From Hymenobacter sp. PAMC 26628 (lineage in GTDB: Bacteria > Bacteroidota > Bacteroidia > Cytophagales > Hymenobacteraceae), in assembly GCF_001562275.1 (NCBI RefSeq), contig NZ_CP014304.1, positions 2,542,001-2,606,000 on the forward strand: 64,000 nt of DNA, written 5' to 3'. Positions 32,153 to 41,094 of the stretch are shown in pieces. Under the pieces are notes generated by a model. It ran no database searches, was not told the DNA's origin, and saw only the letters and a list, made by a program, of their open reading frames with translations. The first letter of the stretch is position 1. Every line of letters starts with the position of its first letter. The position numbers were made by a program, and so were the translations under genes.

Positions 32153-32276
32153 CTCAACCAATCGTCAAACAACTCCTCATTTTGCAGCCAGTAAGTAAAC
32201 CCGCTCCCTGTCAATTGTACGCCATATAATTCTCTAAGCCATAGCCGCACTGTCCGAGGCAGTAAGCTTGAAGAGC
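32149..32276 (-). pseudogene. C-terminal gene fragment
   Basis: On the minus strand LLPRTVRLWLRELYGVQLTG, SGFTYWLQNEELFDDWLS runs to a TAA that overlaps the stop codon of the caspase-like gene. It has no start and is cut by a stop upstream. It reads like the end of a real protein but the family is unknown. Confidence 0.4.
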
Positions 32277-32319
32277 CAAGCTACCAAGCGCCGCTCCAAA
32301 GATGTGGAACAATTTCTCA

Positions 32320-32751
32320 TCAACTAATCCAACATTCATTTCCCAAAATATTCGCCGTTAGATGGGCCAGCGTTGCGCCCCGCGCCGCAATTTTCAACTC
32401 GCACTCCCAAACCACAAGCACCCGCCACCCAAGCTTTTCCAGCGCCTGCTTTGCCTCAGCATCCCGGCTGATATTGCGCAGGAGCTTGGCACCCCAATAA
32501 TCTGTATTGTCCATCGGGGTAACGTTTTTGCCGCACCCGTGCTGATGCCAAAAGCAACCATGAACAAAAATGGCGGTGCGGTACTTCGGAAACGATAAAT
32601 CCGGCTTACCCGGTAGTTTGGCGTTATGCAACCGGTATCTAAGGCCAAGCCCATGCAGATACTTGCGCACAAGCAGTTCGGGTTTAGTGTCCTTGCTCCG
32701 AACGCTGGACATGATAACACTCCGCTGTTCAGCCGTGAGGGCACGCTTCAT
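32320..32751 (-). CDS. vsr: Very short patch repair endonuclease
   Basis: A 143-residue Vsr protein that nicks DNA at T:G mismatches made when 5-methylcytosine deaminates. Motifs are clear: MSSVRSKDTKPELLVRKYLH, GKPDLSFPKYRTAIFVHGCF with catalytic Asp, WHQHGCGKNVTPMDNTDYWG (zinc and His ligands), LGWRVLVVWECELK. Vsr genes usually accompany C5 methyltransferases, which fits the one at 27670, though it lies on the opposite strand and is separated by the other operon genes. The frame is intact and of normal length. Confidence 0.95.
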   Translation of the reverse strand: MKRALTAEQRSVIMSSVRSKDTKPELLVRKYLHGLGLRYRLHNAKLPGKPDLSFPKYRTAIFVHGCFWHQHGCGKNVTPMDNTDYWGAKLLRNISRDAEAKQALEKLGWRVLVVWECELKIAARGATLAHLTANILGNECWIS

Positions 32752-32867
32752 ATAGCTCGTTTCTGTTGGTCTGACGCTTCAACACGTTTTGCAAACCATT
32801 TTTACCTCTCGTTAGTGCAGTTGTTTGCGCCCGTAACCTCGTTAATGAAGCGAGTATCGCCTGCCGT

Positions 32868-33176
32868 TCAGCGCGACACCACAAGTATTGGTCCCCGCAA
32901 AATCGCGTCCTCGTCGTCCCGGTCAAACGGAACCCCCGACGCGGCGGCGGCCACATCCATGGCCGTACCATTAATTTCCCCCTCGCTGTCGAAAACAGCG
33001 TAAATTATGCAGCGAGGATTGCTGAACAAGACATCAACCAGCCCCGGCGCACAGTCCAACAAGGACGGAACCTGCTCAAGTACTCCCGCGAATCCGGCGG
33101 CTGATTCGGGAAAGCTCAAGCCGTAAACGGGGACTGATTGCGGCGGCTGTTGTGGCCAATAGAGGGTAGCGGTCAT
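32868..33176 (-). CDS. Small uncharacterised protein
   Basis: From the ATG at 33176 a 102-residue protein reads MTATLYWPQQPPQSVPVYGL, LSFPESAAGFAGVLEQVPSL, then CIIYAVFDSEGEINGTAMDV. Regular alpha/beta pattern, no motif recognised. An upstream start at 33269 is possible. It is upstream of vsr on the same strand. Confidence 0.5.
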   Translation of the reverse strand: MTATLYWPQQPPQSVPVYGLSFPESAAGFAGVLEQVPSLLDCAPGLVDVLFSNPRCIIYAVFDSEGEINGTAMDVAAAASGVPFDRDDEDAILRGPILVVSR

Positions 33177-33352
33177 TGAATTGGACTGTTGCGAAGAACG
33201 AAGAAAGGCGGTTATACCGGCTCCGTAGCCGCCAGTGCTAGACGTGCAACATACTGAGATTTCCAGCAATTCCCCTGACTGCCCCCGATAAGATATAACG
33301 CCGCAGCTTATTAAAGCGGAGTTAAGTTGCGCAATACTTATTTAAATACCAC

Positions 33353-33811
33353 ATGAATACCCCTTTCGTAGACATTGAGTTGACGTCCGAACAAGAATAC
33401 GCCCTTGTTCAATTCATCGGCAAGCTGCAAAAAAAATCCTTTGGTGACCAAACCTCATCAAGCGCGACAAGTAGCCAGCCTGCCCTTATCGAGTGGTCGT
33501 CCTACTTACTGAATGTTGCAACGGAAGGTGCCAATGTGCGCACCAAGAAGAAGGGTAGAACTACAGCTAGCCGTATCAAGTCGATTAGAAAATTGATCAA
33601 ACTATTGGGGCATTTCCCAACCGATAAAGACATTAAACAGCTTTTTGGGAGGCAGGCCACAAAGCATAAGGAATTAATTGCCTTGATACAGGGCGATGTG
33701 CGCCGCATGGAAGAACATGCGCCGGAAGCAAAAACCATAGAGGAAAAAATCTTTGCCGAGCTGACGAAAATGCAGCATCAAATCGAAAAATCTAGTAAAA
33801 AATCTCGCTAA
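33353..33811 (+). CDS. Small basic partner gene of the KAP NTPase
   Basis: A 152-residue charged, helical protein (DIELTSEQEYALVQFIGKLQ; KLIKLLGHFPTDKDIKQLFG; coiled C-terminus EEKIFAELTKMQHQIEKSSK). Family not recognised. It starts an operon with the KAP NTPase 17 bases downstream, so the two products probably work together. Confidence 0.7.
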   Translation: MNTPFVDIELTSEQEYALVQFIGKLQKKSFGDQTSSSATSSQPALIEWSSYLLNVATEGANVRTKKKGRTTASRIKSIRKLIKLLGHFPTDKDIKQLFGRQATKHKELIALIQGDVRRMEEHAPEAKTIEEKIFAELTKMQHQIEKSSKKSR

Positions 33812-33827
33812 ACGGACCCTTTATTTC

Positions 33828-36110
33828 ATGCTGTCTACTATCACACGCGACACTCGTGCATCAGACCGACCGGTTGTCAGCACTGATAACGATGATTTTC
33901 AACGAGCCCCGTTTGCAATCCGCATTGCTGAAACATTGGTTGCTCGGAAAAGCCCTGATAGCATCGTAGTGGGCTTATACGGTAAATGGGGCGAAGGCAA
34001 GAGCACGGTTCTGAATTTCATTCGGCAAGCGCTTGCTGAAGCAGCCGACCAGGTGGTCGTGCTCAACTTCAATCCCTGGCGCTTCCCCGATGAGTCGCAA
34101 CTACTGCTGAATTTCTTCAGTGAGTTGGCGCGCACTATTGGTCAAAAACTAGAAAAAGGTGGTGAGCGAGCGGCAAAGGCCCTTACAACTTACCTCGTCC
34201 CGCTCATCCCTTCTCTGTCGCTCGGCCCGGCATCGGCCGACGTAGGCAAAGGGGTGGAGGCCCTGCTGAAAGGGGCTTTGCCGGATGTCGAGGAGTTACG
34301 CGACCGCATTGAGAAACTTATTGTCGAGTCGGGCCGGCGCGTGGTCGTCATCATCGATGACATTGACCGGTTGGAAAAGAAGCAGGTGCAGGCCGTGTTC
34401 CGGCTGGTAAAGCTCACGGCCGACTTCAAGCAAACAGCCTACCTGTTGGCCTTCGATGACGTGATGGTCTCGCGGGCTATCGGTGAAATGTTTGAAGCCG
34501 GCGCGGAGGCGGAATCCGACACGGGCGCGTTGCAAGCCGGGCAAAACTTCCTCGAAAAGATTATTCAGGTGCCGTTGCGTTTGCCCCTGGCCCGGCCGGA
34601 CGACCTGCTGAACTTCTGCTATGCGCGGGTGAACGAAGTGCTGACCGACACCAGCACCAATCTAACAACAGAGGAGGCTCGGCGACTCAGCATCACCCTG
34701 CGCGATGCTGTGCTGCCTCGTCTGCGTACCCCGCGCCTGGCCGTGCGCTACGCAAACGCCATTGTGTTCAGCCTACCGTTGCTGCAGAACGAAGTAAATC
34801 CCGTCGATTTGTTGCTCATGGAAGCCATGAGTATTTTCTACCCAGCGCTGTATGCGTTCGTGGCCCGGCACGAGAAAGAACTGGTCGGCAGCATTCGAGA
34901 GGATTCAGGCGGCCTCTCCAGCGAACGGCGCAAACAGGAGGAGACGATGATTAAACAGGCAGTGGAGTCGTTTTCAAGTGAGGAGCAGACCGCTGCTCGT
35001 CATTTGCTGGGGGCGCTATTTCCACGCGTCGACCGGCTCGCTTCTACTTGGTATTCGCCGCAAAATGGCCATAGCCAGCTCACCAGCGAAGACCTGACCC
35101 GGCAGCAGTGCGTGGCTTCCCCCACGCACTTTGCCCGCTACTTCGCCTACACAGTCCTCAGCAGCGATGTCGCCGACGGCGAATACGCCGCCTTCCTTTC
35201 CCTCTCGGGCGCCGAGCAGCTCACGCGGACTCGCGCACTGATTACCTACCTCGGTGTTACTCCGTTCCTGCAAAAGCTGGAGTCCCGCATACCCGACTTG
35301 ACCATTGACCAAGCCTGGAGCGTAGCCCACGCCATTGGCCAGGCCGGCGATTTGCTGAATCCCACCAACCGGCACGGCATCATGGGCACCAGTGAACCGA
35401 CGCAAGCCAGTTGGGTACTAATTGGCCTACTCGCACCCTTGGCGACGACCGCCCGACGCATGGAGTTGATGCAGTCGCTGCTGCAGGATTGTGAGTCGTT
35501 TGACCTCGCCTTTGAACTGAACAAACAGCTCATCTACCGATACGGCAGCGAAATGGACGCGACAGCTGGCCGCGGCCGAGCACGCCCGCAGCTTTTTTCC
35601 GAGGCGGAATGGACAGAAGTCTTAAAACAGAATTCGCTGACGCTACTGCAGCGGGCTTTGCGGGAGGCCGGCAACGAGCCGCTTTATAAAGCCATGCCTC
35701 GTCTCGCCGGCGACATTCTGAAGTATACATGGCCCAACTCCGGTTTTCAACCCGACGTGGCCGACTATGTATTCGGATTTTTAGACAAGTCTCCCACCGA
35801 TTTACTGGTGTTTTTGGCAGCGTGCGCAAACTCTGTCTCTGTCAACGGAGGGGCTTTCTTTCAAGAAAATATTTCGCACGAAACCACCGCTTTACTAACG
35901 AAATTATTTGGCCCAAAACTCTATACTCTCGCCCGTCAAATACTAGGACCAGAACCACTGACAGAATACCCAGGCGGGGCTCACCATGTAAGCGTTGCGC
36001 CGGCCGCGCTGGACCGCTTGCGTCAGTTCGTACACCTCTACGAACAGCAAGCTGCCCCACTGGCCGCTAGAGAGCAATCCCAGCGATTCAACGAGGATGA
36101 AACAATATAA
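33828..36110 (+). CDS. KAP-family P-loop NTPase
   Basis: A 760-residue NTPase of the KAP family (STAND-like ATPases often in phage-defence islands). Walker A is in IVVGLYGKWGEGKSTVLNFI; the KAP signature VVLNFNPWRFPDE follows; Walker B with the following Asp is in RRVVVIIDDIDRLEKKQVQA; the sensor region is KQTAYLLAFDDVMVSRAIGE. Many KAP proteins have membrane helices in the NTPase; here a Gly/Ala/Leu-rich stretch (TYLVPLIPSLSLGPASADVG) could be one but is weak. The C-terminal 400 residues are helical with no recognised domain. It could sense infection by oligomerising on ATP. It is followed by an IS3 element. Confidence 0.88.
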   Translation: MLSTITRDTRASDRPVVSTDNDDFQRAPFAIRIAETLVARKSPDSIVVGLYGKWGEGKSTVLNFIRQALAEAADQVVVLNFNPWRFPDESQLLLNFFSELARTIGQKLEKGGERAAKALTTYLVPLIPSLSLGPASADVGKGVEALLKGALPDVEELRDRIEKLIVESGRRVVVIIDDIDRLEKKQVQAVFRLVKLTADFKQTAYLLAFDDVMVSRAIGEMFEAGAEAESDTGALQAGQNFLEKIIQVPLRLPLARPDDLLNFCYARVNEVLTDTSTNLTTEEARRLSITLRDAVLPRLRTPRLAVRYANAIVFSLPLLQNEVNPVDLLLMEAMSIFYPALYAFVARHEKELVGSIREDSGGLSSERRKQEETMIKQAVESFSSEEQTAARHLLGALFPRVDRLASTWYSPQNGHSQLTSEDLTRQQCVASPTHFARYFAYTVLSSDVADGEYAAFLSLSGAEQLTRTRALITYLGVTPFLQKLESRIPDLTIDQAWSVAHAIGQAGDLLNPTNRHGIMGTSEPTQASWVLIGLLAPLATTARRMELMQSLLQDCESFDLAFELNKQLIYRYGSEMDATAGRGRARPQLFSEAEWTEVLKQNSLTLLQRALREAGNEPLYKAMPRLAGDILKYTWPNSGFQPDVADYVFGFLDKSPTDLLVFLAACANSVSVNGGAFFQENISHETTALLTKLFGPKLYTLARQILGPEPLTEYPGGAHHVSVAPAALDRLRQFVHLYEQQAAPLAAREQSQRFNEDETI

Positions 36111-36262
36111 AAATACCCTGCGTAACGCCGCGCGCGGCCCATCCAGCTCGGCGCTGGGTGGTAGGGCTGGCAATTTCCTGCCTACTCTACCCGCTATATG
36201 CTTTGGCGTGGTGACCTCCTCCCAGTAAACTAGGCCGCTGTAAAGTAGCGGAAATCGGGCAC

Positions 36263-36682
36263 TTGTCGTACCTTAAAACCTCAGACAATGCCCTGAAAAA
36301 AACCAAGTTTGCCGAGGCTCAAATCGTGTTTGCCCTGCGCCAAGCGGATACGGGCGTGACCGTCGCGGAGGTGTGCCGCAAGATGGGCATCAGCGAGGCC
36401 ACCTACTACAACTGGAAGAAAAAGTACGGTGGTTTGGGCGTGCCCGAACTGCGGCGGCTCAAGCAGTTGGAGGAAGAAAATCAGCATCTCAAACAACTCG
36501 TGGCGGACCTGAGCCTCGACAAGCAGATGCTGCAGGATGTGCTCAAACAACGTTCTGAAGCCCGTGCAGCGTCGCCACGCGGCTCAACACCTTATTGCCT
36601 ACCGCATCTCGGCTCGCCGAGCCTGCCGAGTGCTCCGCTTACAACGTGCCCGCTTCGCTTATCAGCCACACCGGCGGGATGA
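36263..36682 (+). CDS. IS3 OrfA (DNA-binding subunit)
   Basis: Begins near 36263 with a non-ATG start ([20 protein letters not shown]) and carries the helix-turn-helix [20 protein letters not shown] and a leucine-zipper [20 protein letters not shown] ending at LQDVLKQ, which is the usual junction to OrfB. Residues after VLKQ are in the frame overlapped by OrfB. Confidence 0.88.
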   Translation: MSYLKTSDNALKKTKFAEAQIVFALRQADTGVTVAEVCRKMGISEATYYNWKKKYGGLGVPELRRLKQLEEENQHLKQLVADLSLDKQMLQDVLKQRSEARAASPRGSTPYCLPHLGSPSLPSAPLTTCPLRLSATPAG

Positions 36683-37397
36683 TATGGTCCTACGCCAGCG
36701 CCTGCGCGAACTAGCCCAAGTGCGGGTGCGCTACGGCAGTCAGCGCCTTTATATCCTGCTGCGCCGAGAGGGCTGGCCGGACAATCACAAGCGCGTGCAC
36801 CGCCTTTACTGCCTGGAGGGCTTAAACTTACGTAGCAAGCGCCCGCGCCGTAATCGCGCCGCTGCCCACCGGCTAGAACGTCTGCGACTGGGTCGGCTGC
36901 ACCAGAGCTGGCGCATGGACTTCGTGGCCGATAACCTCTTCGATGGCCGCAAAATCCGCGCCTTAACGATAGTCGATAATTTTAGTCGCCAGTGCCTGGC
37001 TATTCACGTCGGCCAGTCGCTCAAAGGCGAAGACGTCGTGGCCGTAATGCAGCGCTTACACCAGCAGTTGGGCGTGGTACCTGAGCGCATTCAGGTCGAT
37101 AATGGCAGTGAGTTTATCAGCAAAGCGCTCGACCGTTGGGCCTACGACCAGCACGTCACGCTCGATTTCTCCCGGCCTGGCAAACCGACAGATAATCCGT
37201 ACATTGAATCGTTTAACGGCAGCTTCCGCGACGAGTGCTTGAACGTGCATTGGTTTCTATCGTTGACCGATGCGCAGGAGAAAATCGAGCACTGGCGCCA
37301 GGAATATAATGGCTTTCGGCCCCACAGCTCGCTACAGAATTTAACGCCCGATGAGGTAGTGGCTGCCGCCACTACTGTCGAGCTTCAGAACGCCTGA
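36537..37397 (+). CDS. IS3 OrfB transposase
   Basis: A 286-residue DDE integrase. It begins [20 protein letters not shown], has the HTH region [20 protein letters not shown], and the core: first Asp in [20 protein letters not shown], second in [20 protein letters not shown], Glu in [20 protein letters not shown], then [18 protein letters not shown]. Overlaps OrfA, so it is made by frameshift or re-initiation. Intact. Confidence 0.95.
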   Translation: MCSNNVLKPVQRRHAAQHLIAYRISARRACRVLRLQRARFAYQPHRRDDMVLRQRLRELAQVRVRYGSQRLYILLRREGWPDNHKRVHRLYCLEGLNLRSKRPRRNRAAAHRLERLRLGRLHQSWRMDFVADNLFDGRKIRALTIVDNFSRQCLAIHVGQSLKGEDVVAVMQRLHQQLGVVPERIQVDNGSEFISKALDRWAYDQHVTLDFSRPGKPTDNPYIESFNGSFRDECLNVHWFLSLTDAQEKIEHWRQEYNGFRPHSSLQNLTPDEVVAAATTVELQNA

Positions 37398-37432
37398 TGC
37401 TCTACTTTCAACCGGCCCAGTAAATGGGAGGA

Positions 37433-37723
37433 AGTCAAAGCGGCTCAACCTCTACTAACTACTGGCTTACTAAACGGGGAAGCGTACACTTAGGCACAGC
37501 CGGGCGCCGCTAGCAAATGCAGTTGGCAATGAGTACGAGCGCACCTACGGTACCGTTGAGGTGGAGCTCAAAGCCGGCGACCTGCTCGGTTGCTAGGCAG
37601 CGTATCTAGATGCCCCCTTATAGCACCATTAATTGAATTGTGCCGACGGTGCAGAATGAGCAGTTACTGGAGGTTCTCTCAGAAAACTGAAAATACCGCA
37701 CGTCAAGGGCTTTGAAATTCAGG
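37433..37723. other. Gap with a short coding fragment
   Basis: Near 37515-37596 one frame reads ANAVGNEYERTYGTVEVELK, AGDLLGC, then stop. No start, no family. Nothing else seen. Confidence 0.4.
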
Positions 37724-38500
37724 TTACTGCTCTAGGAATTGAGAAATCCACTTGCCCATCTCTTGCTTTTGTAATTCGGTTGCGCCGTCCCACATATCAT
37801 TGTGAATGGTAGCGGGTAGGGCAATAACCAACGTGCCGAATCTTGCTTGCTCCTCGGGAATAGGGATTACCCCGGGGTCGGCCACTTGGTCGCTTGAGCG
37901 CAACGAGAGCACCCGTGGCCAGCGCTGGCGCGGAAAGGGCACCCGTCGGTTGTCAAGCGAAATGATTTTTTCGACCAGCTTGGGATGTTCCTGGGCAAAG
38001 AGCATGACCATATCGCCCCCATTTGAATGCCCCGCCAGCAGCAAGTGCCCCCGCTTCAACGCCGGATTACGGCGGTAGATGGCCTGGCAGGTGAAGAGCA
38101 TCGTTTGAACGCCCCGCTCCCAGAAGGGGTAGCGGGATTGGTAGATGTCGCCCGTTAGGGGCATCGGCTCATCGGTGGGCAGGTCTTGCTGGATGCTAAC
38201 CACGTAGTAGCCATGCGCCACCAAGTTACGGGCCACGAACTGGTAGCCCGTGTTTTGCCCGCCGTAGCCATGGTTTAGCAAGGCCAGCTTACGCTCCCGT
38301 GGTGGCTGGCCAGCTGGGGCCGCCGAGTAAGTGACCACGGGAATATGGCGGTGCCGGCTAGAATCAACCAACTCAAACGCGGTTATGTGCAGCGGAAGGT
38401 TGGCGAGTGACTGCGCCGTTACCGGGGGCGTCGGATAGTGCGGACCTAGGCAACTGCTTGATAGCAGGCCCAGCGCTGCCAGCGTTATCAATCGGGACAT
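37724..38500 (-). CDS. Alpha/beta-hydrolase lipoprotein
   Basis: A 258-residue secreted hydrolase with a lipoprotein signal (MSRLITLAALGLLSSSCLGP, Cys 17 as the lipid anchor). The alpha/beta-hydrolase core has the oxyanion region LALLNHGYGGQNTGYQFVAR, the nucleophile elbow LLLAGHSNGGDMVMLFAQ with GHSNG, an acidic residue after the next strand, and a late His in PATIHNDMWDGATE. Substrate unknown. It is 15 bases downstream of the beta-lactamase relic on the same strand, possibly once co-transcribed. Intact. Confidence 0.88.
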   Translation of the reverse strand: MSRLITLAALGLLSSSCLGPHYPTPPVTAQSLANLPLHITAFELVDSSRHRHIPVVTYSAAPAGQPPRERKLALLNHGYGGQNTGYQFVARNLVAHGYYVVSIQQDLPTDEPMPLTGDIYQSRYPFWERGVQTMLFTCQAIYRRNPALKRGHLLLAGHSNGGDMVMLFAQEHPKLVEKIISLDNRRVPFPRQRWPRVLSLRSSDQVADPGVIPIPEEQARFGTLVIALPATIHNDMWDGATELQKQEMGKWISQFLEQ

Positions 38501-38515
38501 CAGGCGAGCGGTAAA

Positions 38516-39012
38516 TTAGGGCAGCAGTTGAAACTCCTCTCGCAGGATTTGTTCGGCAATCAACTGTCGGTTTCGGGCAAAGTTAGCCCTAGCGGGGGCA
38601 TGGGCGCGGGGCTGCCTGTTGAGAGCGAAGAAGTACGCATGCCCCTCTTTTTTTATCCACCTCACCCACCAGCCATTGTTATGTTTGGGGTGACCAATCA
38701 GCCTCCCTTAGCGCGCAGGCCCCAGTCCGGTCCCCGCTTCAGTACCAATAGCGCTCTGGTCAGTTCCTAGCTGCGGGTCGAAACGGGCAACTGATTAGCT
38801 TGCAGGCGTTGTAAAAAAGTCCCTTCTTCGAAAGACGTGATGCGAGAGGCTCCCGTCAGCCAGAAGTTATCGAGGGTCGCGGCCGTGGCGGTGGGGTGCT
38901 TAAAAGAGGCCGAAGGTAATTGGAGTGAAAACCACCGCGATTCCGAAGTGGTGGATATTACGCAGATTGTGTTGAGGCACATGAGCTGAAGGGTGTTTCT
39001 GTGCTCTTCCAC
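38516..39012 (-). pseudogene. Class D beta-lactamase (OXA-like) relic
   Basis: Pieces on the minus strand match the class D fold in order: a short SxxK-like segment (LPSASFK), then DNFWLTGASRITSFEEGTFL and QRLQANQLPVSTRS (as in the OXA core), then RALLVLKRGPDWGLRAKGG, NGWWVRWIKKEGHAYFFALN and RQLIAEQILREEFQLLP ending in TAA at 38516. The central part between the Ser-Lys motif and FWLxG is deleted and there are stops and shifts, so it is not functional. No resistance should be inferred. Confidence 0.7.
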
Positions 39013-39029
39013 TGACTGCTAAATTTGAT

Positions 39030-39296
39030 TTATCCCCAACCAGGGTCTACCGGGTCTACGTCCGCATACTGCTTGTTGGTGTCAAAGAAGCGTTTGAGGG
39101 CCTGATTTAACACATCGGTGGTCTGTGCCCCGCCGGGCTTGTTGGCCTGATAGTTAGTGAGGCGGCGCTTGTTGTCGCTCGTTATCGTGGACGTGAACAT
39201 ATGCTTTTTCTCCGTGCCCTCCTTTTTCATCGCGGCCTTCTGGGGTGTGGTCAGCTTCATGAAGGCATCTTCTTCGTTGTCTTGGTCTGTATACAT
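39030..39296 (-). CDS. Small RHH-like protein
   Basis: An 88-residue charged protein. The C-terminal half (MFTSTITSDNKRRLTNYQAN, QTTDVLNQALKRFFDTNKQY) resembles a ribbon-helix-helix DNA-binding unit. The ATG at 39260 (MKLTTPQKAAMKKEG) is an alternative start. Similar in pattern to the next gene upstream. Could be a partner in regulation or partition of the element. Confidence 0.55.
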   Translation of the reverse strand: MYTDQDNEEDAFMKLTTPQKAAMKKEGTEKKHMFTSTITSDNKRRLTNYQANKPGGAQTTDVLNQALKRFFDTNKQYADVDPVDPGWG

Positions 39297-39380
39297 AAGG
39301 GAGAGGAGAGTTAAAATCAGCTACCAATTGCCAAATCACTCCGTGATGTAATTTCAAACCGCGTCCCATATGTGTCCGCT

Positions 39381-39719
39381 TTATCGAGGCCATCTCGTGG
39401 AGTTTTGGGATTCTTTGGATAGGACCAAGTAGTGGCCCAGTGCTTGATTGATGAGATAATTCTTTGACCTCCTGCGGCCAGTGCTCCAATAGGCTAGGTT
39501 GTCCAATCTTACTTTATTGGCCTCGCTGAGGTTGGTGGGGAAGGGATGCACGTAAGGAAAGCCCTTGCGGGAAGCAGGTGGTAACTGTTCTTCGTGAACA
39601 CTGGCCTTGGCGTCTGTTCCCCGGCGAATAAAAACTTCTATCTCAATAGGCGCTTGGCCGCCGTAAATGCCTATCACCTTAGTGACGAGGTGAGCGAGAA
39701 GATGGGTTTCGGTTTGCAC
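39381..39719 (-). CDS. Small protein with RHH-like C-terminus
   Basis: A 112-residue protein. The N-terminal part (LLAHLVTKVIGIYGGQAPIE) is unrecognised. The C-terminal FPTNLSEANKVRLDNLAYWS, TGRRRSKNYLINQALGHYL fits a ribbon-helix-helix. It lies in tandem with the small gene at 39030 on the same strand, 84 bases apart. Confidence 0.5.
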   Translation of the reverse strand: MQTETHLLAHLVTKVIGIYGGQAPIEIEVFIRRGTDAKASVHEEQLPPASRKGFPYVHPFPTNLSEANKVRLDNLAYWSTGRRRSKNYLINQALGHYLVLSKESQNSTRWPR

Positions 39720-39839
39720 AGAGGGTAAGATGGTGTGTGTTATCTCACCCTATACTCGGTTGGGAGGGCAATTTACACCTTTTTTGTAGACTATAGACAA
39801 CAACAAGGGCCTATTGGGCTCCAGTAGCTTGCCGCCACA

Positions 39840-40085
39840 ATGAGCGGCGAACCAATCAAAGCGTTTGGCTTGGTTATCAGTCAGATGCGCAAGGAACTTG
39901 GGCTCTCCCAGGAAGCGCTGGCGGATGAGGCAAGCTTGGACCGCTCCTTCGTCTCTCAATTGGAGACGGGGACCAAGCAGCCTTCGCTCACCACCATTTT
40001 TCGCCTGGCCGCCGCCTTGCAGGTAGAGGCATCGGACTTGCTTCGGCGGGTAGAAGCCAACCTAGGTGCGAACAAGGCTGCTTGA
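39840..40085 (+). CDS. XRE-type helix-turn-helix regulator
   Basis: An 81-residue Cro/C1-type regulator: AFGLVISQMRKELGLSQEAL, ADEASLDRSFVSQLETGTKQ, PSLTTIFRLAAALQVEASDL. This is the single-domain form common as controller proteins of restriction systems and mobile elements. It points away from the transposition genes, across a short gap from the RHH genes, so it may regulate either set. Confidence 0.9.
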   Translation: MSGEPIKAFGLVISQMRKELGLSQEALADEASLDRSFVSQLETGTKQPSLTTIFRLAAALQVEASDLLRRVEANLGANKAA

Positions 40086-40221
40086 AGCCTGACCCTTTCA
40101 CCGGTAGATGAACGCACCCGGGTAAGCGGCGCCAGCCGTTTTAGGCCACTGCTCGCCCGGTTGACCCTGGGAAAAATAGTCCCGTAGCCACAACCCGATT
40201 GCCCCGTTTATCTGAACGAGA

Positions 40222-41094
40222 CTATCTGACATGGCTACGTTGCTGTGCATCATCCGCCAGCGGAAAGGCGTTCATGTCCTTTAGGCCTTTTATGGTAATG
40301 CATTCAACGCCCGTTTTCACGGCGTGAATGGCGGCTAGCTTTAGGATGCGCCCCAAGCGACCAATGCTGCCTCTGCTCAGCTCCAACAGTTTGAAGGCCA
40401 ACGCCTGGTCTACCAAGTTAGACGGTTTCCGTAAGGCCAATATGCGCTCGAAGCTCGCCAACAACCGCAGGTAGTCCCGGTCCATTGACCACCCCGGAAG
40501 GCGGGCAACTTCAAATCGCCGCCCCACCTGTTCGTCCAGGCAAATAGCATTGTGGGCCGACTCGACCCCGGCACACACCAGGGGGATACTCAACTCATTT
40601 ACCAACGTTTTCAGCCCGGCTAAAAAATTCCGTTGCTGCATCGCGCTTCCCAGGAGCATATGGTGGATTTCGTCAATGAATATCATTTGCACCTGACTGG
40701 TTTTCAATACGCTAAGCAGTTGAGACCGCTTGTCTTTCACACTCGCTCTGGGCGGATAAGAGGAGTGCAGGACATCCAAGAGGGTTTCGTACAGCGCACT
40801 TTCCTTGGGCCCATCGGCGAGTTTTATGAAAAGGACGGGGAAGCCATTACCAGATGGCTTGTGAGCACTGGCATAGTGCCGCAGAACGGATGTTTTTCCG
40901 CTCCCCGGCTCGCCGATGATGAGCAGGTTCATGGCGTCCTGGTCCACGGGCGGACCATGATGCAGGTGGGCCAAATGCTGTAAAATTATTTGAGCTTGCG
41001 TGTGGCCAATCCATTTCTCTTTGGCAAGGTCCTGAATGCGCTCATCGGTTGACTTGTCGAGCAAACTGGCCGTGTCAGGCGTGAGATGTTCCAT
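40222..41094 (-). CDS. tniB: TnsC/TniB-like AAA+ ATPase
   Basis: The ATPase regulator of a Tn7/Tn5053-type transposon, which links target choice to the transposase. About 290 residues from the ATG at 41094 (MEHLTPDTASLLDKSTDERI). Walker A is in NLLIIGEPGSGKTSVLRHYA, Walker B in SQVQMIFIDEIHHMLLGSAM, followed by SIPLVCAGVESAHNAIC (sensor 1) and RRFEVARLPGW, matching the TniB family layout. It overlaps the end of the tnsB-like gene upstream by 20 bases. Its short length is like TniB rather than the 550-residue TnsC of Tn7. The gene is open. Confidence 0.9.
   Translation of the reverse strand: MEHLTPDTASLLDKSTDERIQDLAKEKWIGHTQAQIILQHLAHLHHGPPVDQDAMNLLIIGEPGSGKTSVLRHYASAHKPSGNGFPVLFIKLADGPKESALYETLLDVLHSSYPPRASVKDKRSQLLSVLKTSQVQMIFIDEIHHMLLGSAMQQRNFLAGLKTLVNELSIPLVCAGVESAHNAICLDEQVGRRFEVARLPGWSMDRDYLRLLASFERILALRKPSNLVDQALAFKLLELSRGSIGRLGRILKLAAIHAVKTGVECITIKGLKDMNAFPLADDAQQRSHVR

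Larger units (their letters stand above)
36217..37432. mobile_element. IS3-family (IS407-like) element
   Basis: Inverted ends contain cctccca..ctaggccg and, read from the right, cctccca..ctgggccg, followed by aaagtag on both sides. About 1.2 kb. Exact outer bases are approximate. OrfA and OrfB are open, so it may be active. Confidence 0.85.
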
